32,179 nt of DNA from Rhodospirillales bacterium (GTDB lineage Bacteria > Pseudomonadota > Alphaproteobacteria > Rhodospirillales > Defluviicoccaceae). Below, in pieces: positions 25,063-32,179 of the stretch. Location: positions 1-32,179 of the forward strand of contig JAEULH010000012.1 of assembly GCA_016793925.1 (NCBI GenBank), in the 5' to 3' direction. Below the pieces are notes generated by a model. The model worked only from the letters and a program-made list of their open reading frames with translations, was not told the origin of the DNA and searched no databases. A program made the position numbers and the translations under genes. The number at the start of each line of letters is the position of its first letter. The first letter of the stretch is position 1.

Positions 25063-25572
25063 CTGGAAGGGAACGCGACGACAGCCAAGACGCTGGCCCA
25101 GCGCGTCGCCGACTTCGTACAACCGACGATCGCGGACCTGGGTTTCGAAATCGTACGCGTCGAGGTGCTCGGCCTGAAGAGCCCACGCGTTCAGATCATG
25201 GTCGAGCGGGCCGGCGAGCAAACCGTGAGCCTGGACGATTGCGCGCAAATCAGCCGGGCGGTTTCGGTGCTGCTGGACGTGGAGGACCTCATCGCAGGCG
25301 CCTACACCCTGGAGGTGAGTTCGCCGGGGATCGACCGGCCCCTGGTGCGGATCGGCGACTTCGACCGCTTCGCCGGTTTCGAGGCGAAGCTTGAGTTGGC
25401 GCGACCGCTGGAGGGCCGGCGGCGGTTTCGCGGGCGACTGCTTGGCACGGACAGCGAAATGGTGCGGCTCCAGTCGGCCGACGGCATGGTAAGCGTGCCG
25501 TACGCCGACATCCACCGGGCCAAGCTGGTGCTGACGGACGAGCTCATCCAGGCGCACAAGGACAAGACCTAG
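25063..25572 (+). CDS. rimP: Ribosome maturation factor RimP, with apparent CTG start
   Basis: RimP binds the 30S subunit and helps its late assembly. The two-domain pattern is clear: an N-terminal part with LAQRVADFVQPTIADLGFEIVRVEVLG, then VSLDDCAQISRAVS and LEVSSPGIDRPL, and an SH3-like C-terminal domain with GRLLG and VPYADIHRAKLV. An in-frame TAG at 25048-25050 closes the frame, and no ATG, GTG or TTG occurs before GTG 25165, which would remove conserved N-terminal sequence. CTG 25063 lies nine bases after AGGAG and yields 169 residues, the expected size, so I take it as the start. It is the first gene of rimP-nusA-ylxR-infB, with nusA beginning 20 bases after it. Confidence 0.9.
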   Translation: MEGNATTAKTLAQRVADFVQPTIADLGFEIVRVEVLGLKSPRVQIMVERAGEQTVSLDDCAQISRAVSVLLDVEDLIAGAYTLEVSSPGIDRPLVRIGDFDRFAGFEAKLELARPLEGRRRFRGRLLGTDSEMVRLQSADGMVSVPYADIHRAKLVLTDELIQAHKDKT

Positions 25573-25592
25573 GCTGAGAGGCGGATCGAGAG

Positions 25593-27188
25593 ATGAAGCG
25601 GATGGCGGCGGATACATCGAGCGCAGTACATGCGCGGCCCGAACTGTTACAGGTCGCCGATACCGTGGCGCGCGACAAGAGCATCGACCGCGACGAGGTT
25701 CTCGAGGCGATGGAGCAGGCCATCCAGAAGGCGGCGCGCTCCAAGTACGGGCATGAGCACGATATCCGGGTGTACATCGATCGCGTCTCCGGAGAGATCT
25801 CGCTGGCGCGCTATCTCGAAGTCGTCGAGGTCGTCGAGGTCGAAGCCACGCAGTTGACGCTCGAGCAGGCCCGGCGGCGCAAACCGGACGCCGAACTCGG
25901 CGAGTTCCTGGCCGACCCCCTCCCCCCCATCGACTTCGGCAGGATCGCTGCGCAGACGGCCAAGCAGGTCATCGTGCACAAGGTGCGCGAGGCGGAACGG
26001 CGTCGCCAGTACGAGGAGTTCAAAGACCGCATCGGCGAGGTCGTCAACGGCATGGTCAAGCGGGTCGAGTTCGGCAACGTCGTCGTCGATCTCAGCCGGG
26101 CCGAAGCCGTGCTGCGGCGTGAAGAGACGATCCCGCGCGAGCACTTCAACGTCGGCGACCGGGTTCGCGCCTATGTCATGGACGTGCGCGAGGAACCGCG
26201 CGGCCCCCAGGTCTTTCTCTCGCGAACCCATCCGCAGTTCATGGCCAAGCTCTTCGCTCAGGAAGTGCCCGAGATCTACGACGGCATCATCGAGATCAAG
26301 GCCGTCGCCCGCGACCCGGGCTCGCGCGCGAAGATTGCGGTTCTGTCGCACGATTCCGGCATGGATCCGGTCGGGCCGTGCATCGGCATGCGCGGCTCGC
26401 GGGTGCAGGCCGTCGTCGGCGAACTCCAGGGCGAGAAGATCGACATCATCCAGTGGTCCGCGGACCCGGCGACCTTCATCGTCAACGGATTGGCTCCGGC
26501 CGAGGTGGCGAAGGTCGTCCTCGACGAGGAGGCCAGTCGCATCGAGGTGGTCGTTCCCGACGATCAGCTCAGCCTCGCCATCGGCCGCCGCGGGCAGAAC
26601 GTCCGCCTCGCCTCCCAGTTGACCGGCTGGGACATCGATATCCTGACGGAGGATGAAGAAAGCCAACGGCGCAACGAGGAGTTCAGGACCCGCTCGCAAG
26701 CGTTCATCGACGCCCTCAACGTCGATGACGTGATCGCACACCTGCTGGTCACCGAGGGCTTCTCCACGGTCGAGGAGGTCGCCTTCGTGCCGATCGAGGA
26801 GCTGGCCGACATCGAGGGGTTCGAGTTGGAGCTGGCCGAGGAGCTCAAGACACGGGCGCAAACCTACGTCGAGGCCAGGGACGAGACCTTCAAGAGGCGC
26901 CGGGTTGAGCTCGGCGTCGCCGATGAGGTCGCGGCGGTCGAGGGGCTCAAGCCGGCGATCGTCGTGGCCCTTGGCGAGCACGGGGTGAAGACGCTCGACG
27001 ACCTGGCCGATCTCGCCGGAGACGAACTGCTCGAATACGCGCCGGCCGGCTCCCTCAGCCTCGAGAAGGCGAACGAGATCATCATGGCGGCGCGGGCGCA
27101 CTGGTTCGAGGACGAAACGGCGGCGGAGCAACCCGCAGCGCCGGCGACCGAGGCGGTTTCGTCGACCGCCGCACAGACCAATGGCTAG
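25593..27188 (+). CDS. nusA: Transcription termination/antitermination factor NusA
   Basis: NusA binds RNA polymerase and nascent RNA and tunes pausing, termination and antitermination. Its 531 residues carry the N-terminal polymerase-binding domain (about 1-125), an S1 domain (near 135-205, VGDRVRAYVMDV), and two KH domains (including SRVQAVVGELQGEKIDIIQW and LAIGRRGQNVRLASQLTGWDID). Two C-terminal helix-hairpin-helix repeats follow, one near 370-430 (VDDVIAHLLVTEGFSTVEEVAF) and one near 450-510. The tail is Ala-rich. ATG 25593 is chosen; ATG 25602 in the same frame is possible. A short tandem repeat of GTCGTCGAG at about 25820-25840 encodes a Val-Val-Glu run. Confidence 0.97.
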   Translation: MKRMAADTSSAVHARPELLQVADTVARDKSIDRDEVLEAMEQAIQKAARSKYGHEHDIRVYIDRVSGEISLARYLEVVEVVEVEATQLTLEQARRRKPDAELGEFLADPLPPIDFGRIAAQTAKQVIVHKVREAERRRQYEEFKDRIGEVVNGMVKRVEFGNVVVDLSRAEAVLRREETIPREHFNVGDRVRAYVMDVREEPRGPQVFLSRTHPQFMAKLFAQEVPEIYDGIIEIKAVARDPGSRAKIAVLSHDSGMDPVGPCIGMRGSRVQAVVGELQGEKIDIIQWSADPATFIVNGLAPAEVAKVVLDEEASRIEVVVPDDQLSLAIGRRGQNVRLASQLTGWDIDILTEDEESQRRNEEFRTRSQAFIDALNVDDVIAHLLVTEGFSTVEEVAFVPIEELADIEGFELELAEELKTRAQTYVEARDETFKRRRVELGVADEVAAVEGLKPAIVVALGEHGVKTLDDLADLAGDELLEYAPAGSLSLEKANEIIMAARAHWFEDETAAEQPAAPATEAVSSTAAQTNG

Positions 27189-27193
27189 CATCG

Positions 27194-27847
27194 ATGGCTC
27201 GCACGGCGATGCAGGAGCCTTGTCTTGACGATCGCGGGCCGCACCGGCGGTGTCTGCTGAGCGCGACGGCCCAGCCGTCCGAGCGCCTCGTCCGTTTTGT
27301 CGTTGCGCCCACCGGGGTTCTCACCCCCGATATTGCCGAGCGCCTGCCGGGACGGGGTTTTTGGTTGAGCGCCGACAGGGATATGGTAGACAGGGCATGC
27401 GCTAAGAAGGCGTTCGCTCGGGCTGCGCGCGCCAATGTCGCCGTACCCGGCACACTCGCCGACGATGTCGAACGCTTGTTGGTGCGTCGCTGTCAGGAGC
27501 TGATCGGCTTGGCGCGCCGCGCGAAGCAGGCCGTTTTCGGGTTTGCGCAGACGCGTGAATGGCTCGAGCGCGGTGAGGCAGCGGTTTTGCTGGCCGCATG
27601 CGACGGCTCCGGCGATCAACGCGGCAAGTTGCGCGGCGGATGCGGGCCGATCGCGGTTGTCGACGTGCTCTTTGCAGCCGAACTCGGGAGCGCATGCGGG
27701 CGCGACCGGGTCGTTCATGGCGCTATTGCCGCGGGGGCGCTGGCGCAAAGTGTGGTGCGCGAGGCGCAGCGGCTTGCAGGGTTCCGCAGGCCGCGTCTTG
27801 CAGCGCCGAGCAGCGGAGATCGGGCGAACTTTGGGCAGCCAAGTTAA
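27194..27847 (+). CDS. ylxR: YlxR-domain RNA-binding protein fused to an L7Ae-like domain
   Basis: The 217-residue protein begins with a YlxR (DUF448) domain: [22 protein letters not shown] and [18 protein letters not shown], about 15-85. The second half (about 95-190) resembles the L7Ae/L30e fold ([39 protein letters not shown]). This fusion between nusA and infB is a common alphaproteobacterial arrangement. In other bacteria, YlxR has been linked to RNA binding and RNase P. Its role here is unproven. ATG 27194 lies five bases after the nusA stop; infB starts four bases after this stop. The basic tail after residue 190 is variable. Confidence 0.93.
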   Translation: MARTAMQEPCLDDRGPHRRCLLSATAQPSERLVRFVVAPTGVLTPDIAERLPGRGFWLSADRDMVDRACAKKAFARAARANVAVPGTLADDVERLLVRRCQELIGLARRAKQAVFGFAQTREWLERGEAAVLLAACDGSGDQRGKLRGGCGPIAVVDVLFAAELGSACGRDRVVHGAIAAGALAQSVVREAQRLAGFRRPRLAAPSSGDRANFGQPS

Positions 27848-27851
27848 AGAG

Positions 27852-30608
27852 ATGACGGATATCGACGAACGCAAGGCGGAAGACAGGGTCCAGTCGGCCA
27901 AGCCGAGCAGACTGGAGCTGAAAAAGACCGTCGAAGGCGGTCAGGTGCGGCAGAGCTTCTCGCACGGTCGGTCGAAAATGGTGACGGTCGAGGTCCGCAA
28001 GAAGCGGACCTTCGCCGCGGATGGTCACGGCCGCGTCGCCGAGGTTCGCCGTGGTGGCGGCGGCGACGCGCAGGGCGGCTCAGGGGCCGGGGTTTCGCGG
28101 GAGGGCGCCGCGGCCGGTCTGACAAATCAGGAAAAGGCGGCGCGCGCCCGGGCGCTGCAGGACGCCATTCGGGCCGAGGACGAGCGCGCCACCAGCGAAG
28201 CCAAGCGGGCGGCGGCGGCCAAGGCCGAAGCGGCCGCAGCCGCCGACGCGGCCTTGCGCGCGGGCGTGGAAGCCGCAGCCGAGATCGAGGCGACGGAGAC
28301 GCCGAGTCCGCCGCCGACGGAAGCGGCTGCCGAGACGAAGGCTGAGACGGCGGCCGAGACGGCGCTCGAGACAGCGGCCGATGACAGCGAACGGGCCGAC
28401 GAGGCCGCTTTGCCCCCGGCGGCGAGCGAGGCGGCGGCCGCCGAGGCGCCTGCGGCGGAGACGGCGACGGCGACGGCGACGGAAGCGACAGCAGAGGCCA
28501 CGGCCGAGGCGACGGAGCCGGGCGCGCCCGCCGCGCCGGCGGCTCCCGCGCAGGTCGCGCGGCCCAAGGCGGGCCCGGCGGATGCCAAGACCGACGCCAA
28601 GGGCAAGGCTGGCGAGGAGAGCGACGACGATGATCGCCGCGGCCGCGTCAAGCGGTCGTTGCGGACCGATGCGCGCAAGCCGACCCCGGTGGCGCGGCGC
28701 GACGAGGCCATTCGTCGTTCCGGGAAGCTGACGATCGTCGACGCCCTCGACGAGGGAAACAGCGAGCGCGTGCGCAGCCTCGCCTCCGTGCGCAGGGCCC
28801 GCGAAAAGGAGCGCGCCAAGCAACTGGCGCAGCGCGGCGGCGAACCGCAGAAGATCGTGCGCGAAGTCGTCATCCCCGAAAGCATCACCGTTCAGGAATT
28901 GGCCAATCGCATGGCCGAGCGGAGCGTCGGCGTGATCAAGGCGCTGATGAAGATGGGCATCATGGCGACGATCAATCACGTCATCGACGCCGACACCGCG
29001 GAGCTCATCGCCGGCGACTTCGGGCACAAGGTCAAGCGGGTCAGCGACGCCGATGTCGAAATCGGCCTCAAGGGCGAGGACGACGAGGACGAGACGCTGC
29101 TGCCGCGCCCGCCCGTCGTCACGGTCATGGGTCACGTCGACCACGGCAAGACCTCGCTGCTCGACGCCCTGCGCCGCACCGATGTCGTCGCCCACGAGGC
29201 GGGCGGGATCACCCAGCACATCGGCGCCTACCAGGTCAATTTGGCCGGAGGCGAAAAGATCACCTTCATCGACACCCCCGGCCACGCCGCCTTCACCCAG
29301 ATGCGCGCGCGCGGCGCCAAGGTGACGGATATCGTGGTGCTGGTGGTCGCCGCCGACGACGGCGTCATGCCGCAGACGATCGAAGCGATCGATCACGCCA
29401 AGGCCGCGGATGTGCCGATCATCGTCGCCATCAACAAGATCGATCGGCCGGACGCCAACCCGGCCCGCGTGCGCAATGAACTTCTTCAGCACAGCATCGT
29501 CACCGAGGAAATGGGCGGCGAGACGCTGTGCGTCGAGGTATCCGCCAAGCAGGAACTGAACCTCGACCGGCTGCAGGAGGCCATTCTGCTGCAGTCGGAG
29601 GTCCTCGACCTGAAGGCGAACCCCGACCGGGCCGCCGAGGGCGTCGTTATCGAAACCAAGGTCGAGCGCGGGCGGGGTTCGGTTGCAACCGTTCTCGTTC
29701 AGCGCGGGACGCTGCGGGTGGGCGATATCTTCGTCGCCGGCGCCGAGTGGGGCCGCGTGCGCGGCCTGAACGACGCCAACGGCGTAACGCTGAGCGAGGC
29801 CGGGCCGAGCATGCCGGTCGAGGTCCTCGGCCTCAACGCGACGCCGGCGGCGGGCGACGAGGTTTCCGTTGTCGAGAACGAGGCCCGCGCCCGGGAGGTT
29901 TCGGAGTTCCGCCAGCGGCGCCTGCGCGAGGCGCGGACGACCAGCAACCGCGGCACCGTCGAGCAGATCTTCAGCCGCATCGCCGACGGCGAACAGAAAA
30001 CCTTGCCCGTTCTGATCAAGGCCGATGTCCATGGTTCGGCCGAGGCCATCGTCGGCGCGCTGCAGAAGCTCGGCACGGCGGAGGTCGGCGTCCAGATCAT
30101 TCACTCCGGCGTCGGCGGGATCAACGAGTCCGACGTGGCGTTGGCGCGCGCGTCGGACGCATTGGTGATCGGCTTCAACGTGCGCGCCAATCCGCAGGCG
30201 CGTGAAAGCGCGAAACGCGATGGCATCGAGATCCGTTACTACTCGATCATCTACAACCTGACCGACGACCTGAAGGGCATGCTGTCGGGCATGCTGTCGC
30301 CGGTCACGCGGGAAAACCTGCTCGGCTACGCGCAGATCCGCGAGGTGTTCAACATCACCAAGGTCGGCAAGGTCGCCGGCTGCATGATCACCGAGGGGAT
30401 GGTCAGGCGCGGCGCCAAGATCCGCCTGCTGCGCGACGATGTTGTCATCCACGAGGGCGACATCGCCCAGCTCAAGCGGTTCAAGGATGACGTGCGTGAA
30501 GTGAAAGAGGGCTACGATTGCGGAATCGCAATCGCGAATTACAATGATATCCGGGTCGGTGACTTGATCGAGTGCTTCGAGCTCGAGCAGATCGCCCAAG
30601 AATTGTGA
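27852..30608 (+). CDS. infB: Translation initiation factor IF-2
   Basis: IF-2 is the GTPase that brings initiator tRNA to the ribosome and promotes subunit joining. From ATG 27852 it has 918 residues. A basic start ([26 protein letters not shown]) is followed by a long Ala/Glu/Thr-rich low-complexity stretch (about 85-250) and then the IF2_N domain ([23 protein letters not shown]). The G domain has GHVDHGKTS at 427-435, DTPGHAAF at 474-481 and NKID at 528-531. Domains II, III and IV follow, with conserved [12 protein letters not shown] and the C-terminal tRNA-binding domain. The reading frame extends 5' through ylxR, which I treat as a shadow. An internal initiation site for a shorter IF-2 form, as in E. 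coli, cannot be identified. Confidence 0.97.
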   Translation: MTDIDERKAEDRVQSAKPSRLELKKTVEGGQVRQSFSHGRSKMVTVEVRKKRTFAADGHGRVAEVRRGGGGDAQGGSGAGVSREGAAAGLTNQEKAARARALQDAIRAEDERATSEAKRAAAAKAEAAAAADAALRAGVEAAAEIEATETPSPPPTEAAAETKAETAAETALETAADDSERADEAALPPAASEAAAAEAPAAETATATATEATAEATAEATEPGAPAAPAAPAQVARPKAGPADAKTDAKGKAGEESDDDDRRGRVKRSLRTDARKPTPVARRDEAIRRSGKLTIVDALDEGNSERVRSLASVRRAREKERAKQLAQRGGEPQKIVREVVIPESITVQELANRMAERSVGVIKALMKMGIMATINHVIDADTAELIAGDFGHKVKRVSDADVEIGLKGEDDEDETLLPRPPVVTVMGHVDHGKTSLLDALRRTDVVAHEAGGITQHIGAYQVNLAGGEKITFIDTPGHAAFTQMRARGAKVTDIVVLVVAADDGVMPQTIEAIDHAKAADVPIIVAINKIDRPDANPARVRNELLQHSIVTEEMGGETLCVEVSAKQELNLDRLQEAILLQSEVLDLKANPDRAAEGVVIETKVERGRGSVATVLVQRGTLRVGDIFVAGAEWGRVRGLNDANGVTLSEAGPSMPVEVLGLNATPAAGDEVSVVENEARAREVSEFRQRRLREARTTSNRGTVEQIFSRIADGEQKTLPVLIKADVHGSAEAIVGALQKLGTAEVGVQIIHSGVGGINESDVALARASDALVIGFNVRANPQARESAKRDGIEIRYYSIIYNLTDDLKGMLSGMLSPVTRENLLGYAQIREVFNITKVGKVAGCMITEGMVRRGAKIRLLRDDVVIHEGDIAQLKRFKDDVREVKEGYDCGIAIANYNDIRVGDLIECFELEQIAQEL

Positions 30609-30645
30609 CCGGCGGCCACAGGCCGAACCGGCGGACGGGAACACG

Positions 30646-31116
30646 ATGTCCAAAGGGGAACTTAGGACCCCGACTCAGCGGCAGTTGCGGGTCGGGGAGG
30701 AACTTCGGCACGCCCTCGCTCACCTGCTCGAGCGCGGCGAGGTGCGCGATCCCGGCTTGGCGGGCCGGCCGGTGACGGTGACCGAGGTCCGCGTCAGCCC
30801 CGACCTGCGCAATGCCACGGCCTTCATCATGCCGCTGGGCGGCGCCGGAGACGAGGCCGCGGTTGAGGCGTTGATGCGCGCGCGCGGCTTCCTGCGCCGC
30901 CGGGTTGCCGACGGCGTCAGGCTCAGGACCATGCCGCAATTCACCTTTCTGCTCGACGCGTCGTTCGATGAGGCCGACCACATCGAAACGCTGCTGCGCC
31001 GACCCGAGGTGGCAAGGGATCTGCGTTCGGATCACGCCGAGACCGCTCCCGATCAGGATGACGGGAGCGATGCACACGGCGACGGGGTGGTTGGAGGCAA
31101 CGCCCGTGGCGGCTAG
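30646..31116 (+). CDS. rbfA: Ribosome-binding factor A
   Basis: RbfA is a small KH-fold protein that binds the 30S subunit and helps processing of the 16S rRNA 5' end, important in the cold. The 156-residue protein has RQLRVGEELRHALAHLLERGEV, TVTEVRVSPDLRNATAFIMPLGG, FLRRRVADGVRLRTMPQFTFLLD and DEADHIETLL, all in family order. The C-terminal 30 residues are acidic and Gly-rich, likely disordered. ATG 30646 comes 37 bases after infB. Its end overlaps truB by 11 bases. Confidence 0.96.
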   Translation: MSKGELRTPTQRQLRVGEELRHALAHLLERGEVRDPGLAGRPVTVTEVRVSPDLRNATAFIMPLGGAGDEAAVEALMRARGFLRRRVADGVRLRTMPQFTFLLDASFDEADHIETLLRRPEVARDLRSDHAETAPDQDDGSDAHGDGVVGGNARGG

Positions 31117-32035
31117 GCGCAGCGGTCGCGCCATCCATGGCTGGCTGGTCGTCGACAAGCCCTCCGGCCTGACCTCGGCCGCCGTCATCGGCATTCTTCG
31201 CCGCCTGACCGGTGCAGCCAAGGCCGGCCACGGCGGCACTCTCGATCCGCTCGCCACCGGGGTTCTGCCGGTCGCCTTCGGAGAAGCGACGAAGACCGTC
31301 GGCTACGCCATGGCGGGAGCGAAAGACTATCGCTTTACCGTTCGCTGGGGCGAAGGGCGCGACACCGACGATTGCGAAGGAAACGTCACCGCGATAAGCG
31401 ACGTTCGGCCGAGCGCGGAAGCGATCGCGGCCGTGCTGCCTCGGTTCAGCGGCGCCATCGAGCAGACCCCGCCGGCGTTCTCCGCTGTCAAGGTCAACGG
31501 GCATCGGGCCTATGCGCTCGCGCGGGCGGACCAGGGCGTCGTCAACCTGCAGCCGCGGCCCGCCTTCATCGAGACCATCGCGCTCGTCGACTGCCCGGAC
31601 CCCGATCACGCGACCTTCAGGGTCCGGTCGGGCAAAGGCGTTTACATGCGAGCACTTGCGCGCGATATCGCCGCGGCCCTCGGCACGCTTGGACACATCT
31701 CGGCCTTGCGCCGGCTCGGCGTCGGACCGTTCGGCGAAGACCAGGCCGTGGCGCTCGCCACGGTGCGCGATCTGGGCGCCGACGACCTCCTCGACCGATA
31801 TCTGCAGCCTCTGGGCGCGGCCATGCCCGACGTCCCCGCGATCACGTTGACGGAGACGGAGGCGCGGCGGCTTCAGCACGGTCAGGCCATCGCCACCCTT
31901 CCCGTCGCCAGCCGCTCGCATGCCCAGGGCCTGCGTCGCGACGCGGTCGTCTACGCGACGCTCCTCGGCCGGCCGGTGGCGCTGGCGCAAATCAAGGGGT
32001 GTGAAATCCGCCCGTTACGGGTGCTCAACGTCTGA
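31106..32035 (+). CDS. truB: tRNA pseudouridine(55) synthase TruB
   Basis: TruB makes pseudouridine 55 in the T-loop of tRNAs. The 309-residue protein has GWLVVDKPSGLTSA at 12-25 and the catalytic GHGGTLDPLATGVLPVAFGEATK with nucleophile Asp47. Later motifs QTPPAFSAVKVNGHRAYALAR and SGKGVYMRALARDIA are also as expected, and a PUA-like C-terminal region completes it. GTG 31106 has a strong ribosome binding site (GGAGG at 31093-31097) and overlaps the rbfA end; the frame is open upstream but only as a shadow of rbfA. rpsO follows after 24 bases. Confidence 0.97.
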   Translation: MAARRSGRAIHGWLVVDKPSGLTSAAVIGILRRLTGAAKAGHGGTLDPLATGVLPVAFGEATKTVGYAMAGAKDYRFTVRWGEGRDTDDCEGNVTAISDVRPSAEAIAAVLPRFSGAIEQTPPAFSAVKVNGHRAYALARADQGVVNLQPRPAFIETIALVDCPDPDHATFRVRSGKGVYMRALARDIAAALGTLGHISALRRLGVGPFGEDQAVALATVRDLGADDLLDRYLQPLGAAMPDVPAITLTETEARRLQHGQAIATLPVASRSHAQGLRRDAVVYATLLGRPVALAQIKGCEIRPLRVLNV

Positions 32036-32059
32036 CACAGGAAAGCGACGGAGACACGC

Positions 32060-32179
32060 ATGTCCATTACCGCAGAGCGGAAACAGGAAGTCATTCGCGA
32101 TTACGCGACCGGCACCAACGACACCGGCTCGCCGGAGGTGCAGGTCGCCATTCTGAGCGAACGGATCCGCAATCTCACG
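32060..32179 (+). CDS. rpsO: 30S ribosomal protein S15 (partial, cut by window end)
   Basis: Forty N-terminal residues are present, starting [12 protein letters not shown] and continuing [20 protein letters not shown], the invariant S15 block, then SERIRNLT. S15 binds 16S rRNA early in 30S assembly. ATG 32060 has GGAG about six bases upstream. truB-rpsO is a conserved order, normally followed by pnp, which would lie beyond the window. The gene has no sign of damage; it simply runs off the end. Confidence 0.95.
   Translation, partial: MSITAERKQEVIRDYATGTNDTGSPEVQVAILSERIRNLT

Noticed and set aside
27543..27851. 5' extension of infB through ylxR
   Set aside because: The extension is an out-of-frame reading of ylxR; ATG 27852 starts typical IF-2 sequence.
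28080..30653. 857-codon open frame antisense to infB
   Set aside because: The sense strand encodes a complete, motif-rich IF-2. The antisense product is an Arg/Gly/Asp-rich shadow with no recognisable domain, as expected opposite a GC-rich gene.
1..32179. Novel defence, mobile or biosynthetic system
   Set aside because: Nearly every gene belongs to a known housekeeping family in conserved order, with no integrase, transposase, repeat array or composition shift apart from the short AT-rich gap at 22060-22233.

Overview
The window is GC-rich chromosomal housekeeping DNA from an alphaproteobacterium, probably of the Rhodospirillales or a nearby group. The case rests on gene order (tsaB-rimI, a TusA-like gene, mucR, fur/mur, miaB-phoH-ybeY-corC-lnt, an XRE regulator, metK, trmB, rimP-nusA-ylxR-infB-rbfA-truB-rpsO), on a MucR/Ros-type regulator, on a Fur/Mur protein without C-terminal CxxC pairs, and on a YlxR plus L7Ae-like fusion. 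I name no genus. No phage, transposase, CRISPR array, rRNA or tRNA is visible.

Layout. 1-3266: a gene tail, an AmpG-like MFS permease, inorganic pyrophosphatase, a macro-domain hydrolase, a short inverted-repeat element, and a reverse-strand glycine-rich membrane-associated protein. 3396-11847: mutS, glnD, murJ and trpS, all forward. 11918-13754: an Nfu-type Fe-S carrier overlapped by a RutE-like nitroreductase, a REP-like palindrome, and a reverse-strand D-Ala-D-Ala dipeptidase. 13832-16379: tsaB-rimI (overlapping), a reverse-strand TusA-like gene divergent from mucR, and fur. 16466-22043: five overlapping genes miaB-phoH-ybeY-corC-lnt. 22044-24899: an AT-rich regulatory gap, an XRE regulator, a structured leader, metK and trmB. 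24900-32179: a promoter, leader and terminator-like hairpin before rimP-nusA-ylxR-infB-rbfA-truB-rpsO; rpsO is cut by the window end.

The genes lean strongly towards translation: tRNA modification (tsaB, miaB, trmB, truB), ribosome maturation (ybeY, rimP, rbfA, rimI), and initiation or elongation control (infB, nusA, ylxR). Envelope work (murJ, lnt, AmpG-like, DdpX-like) and nitrogen, iron and stress control (glnD, fur, mucR) make up much of the rest.

I found no new multi-gene system. The most interesting signals are regulatory: trmB and rimP both lack any ATG, GTG or TTG at the place where homology demands a start; the rimP operon has a promoter, hairpin and terminator-like stem just before its ribosome binding site; and the metK and XRE leaders hold structured or AT-rich DNA unlike the rest of the window.
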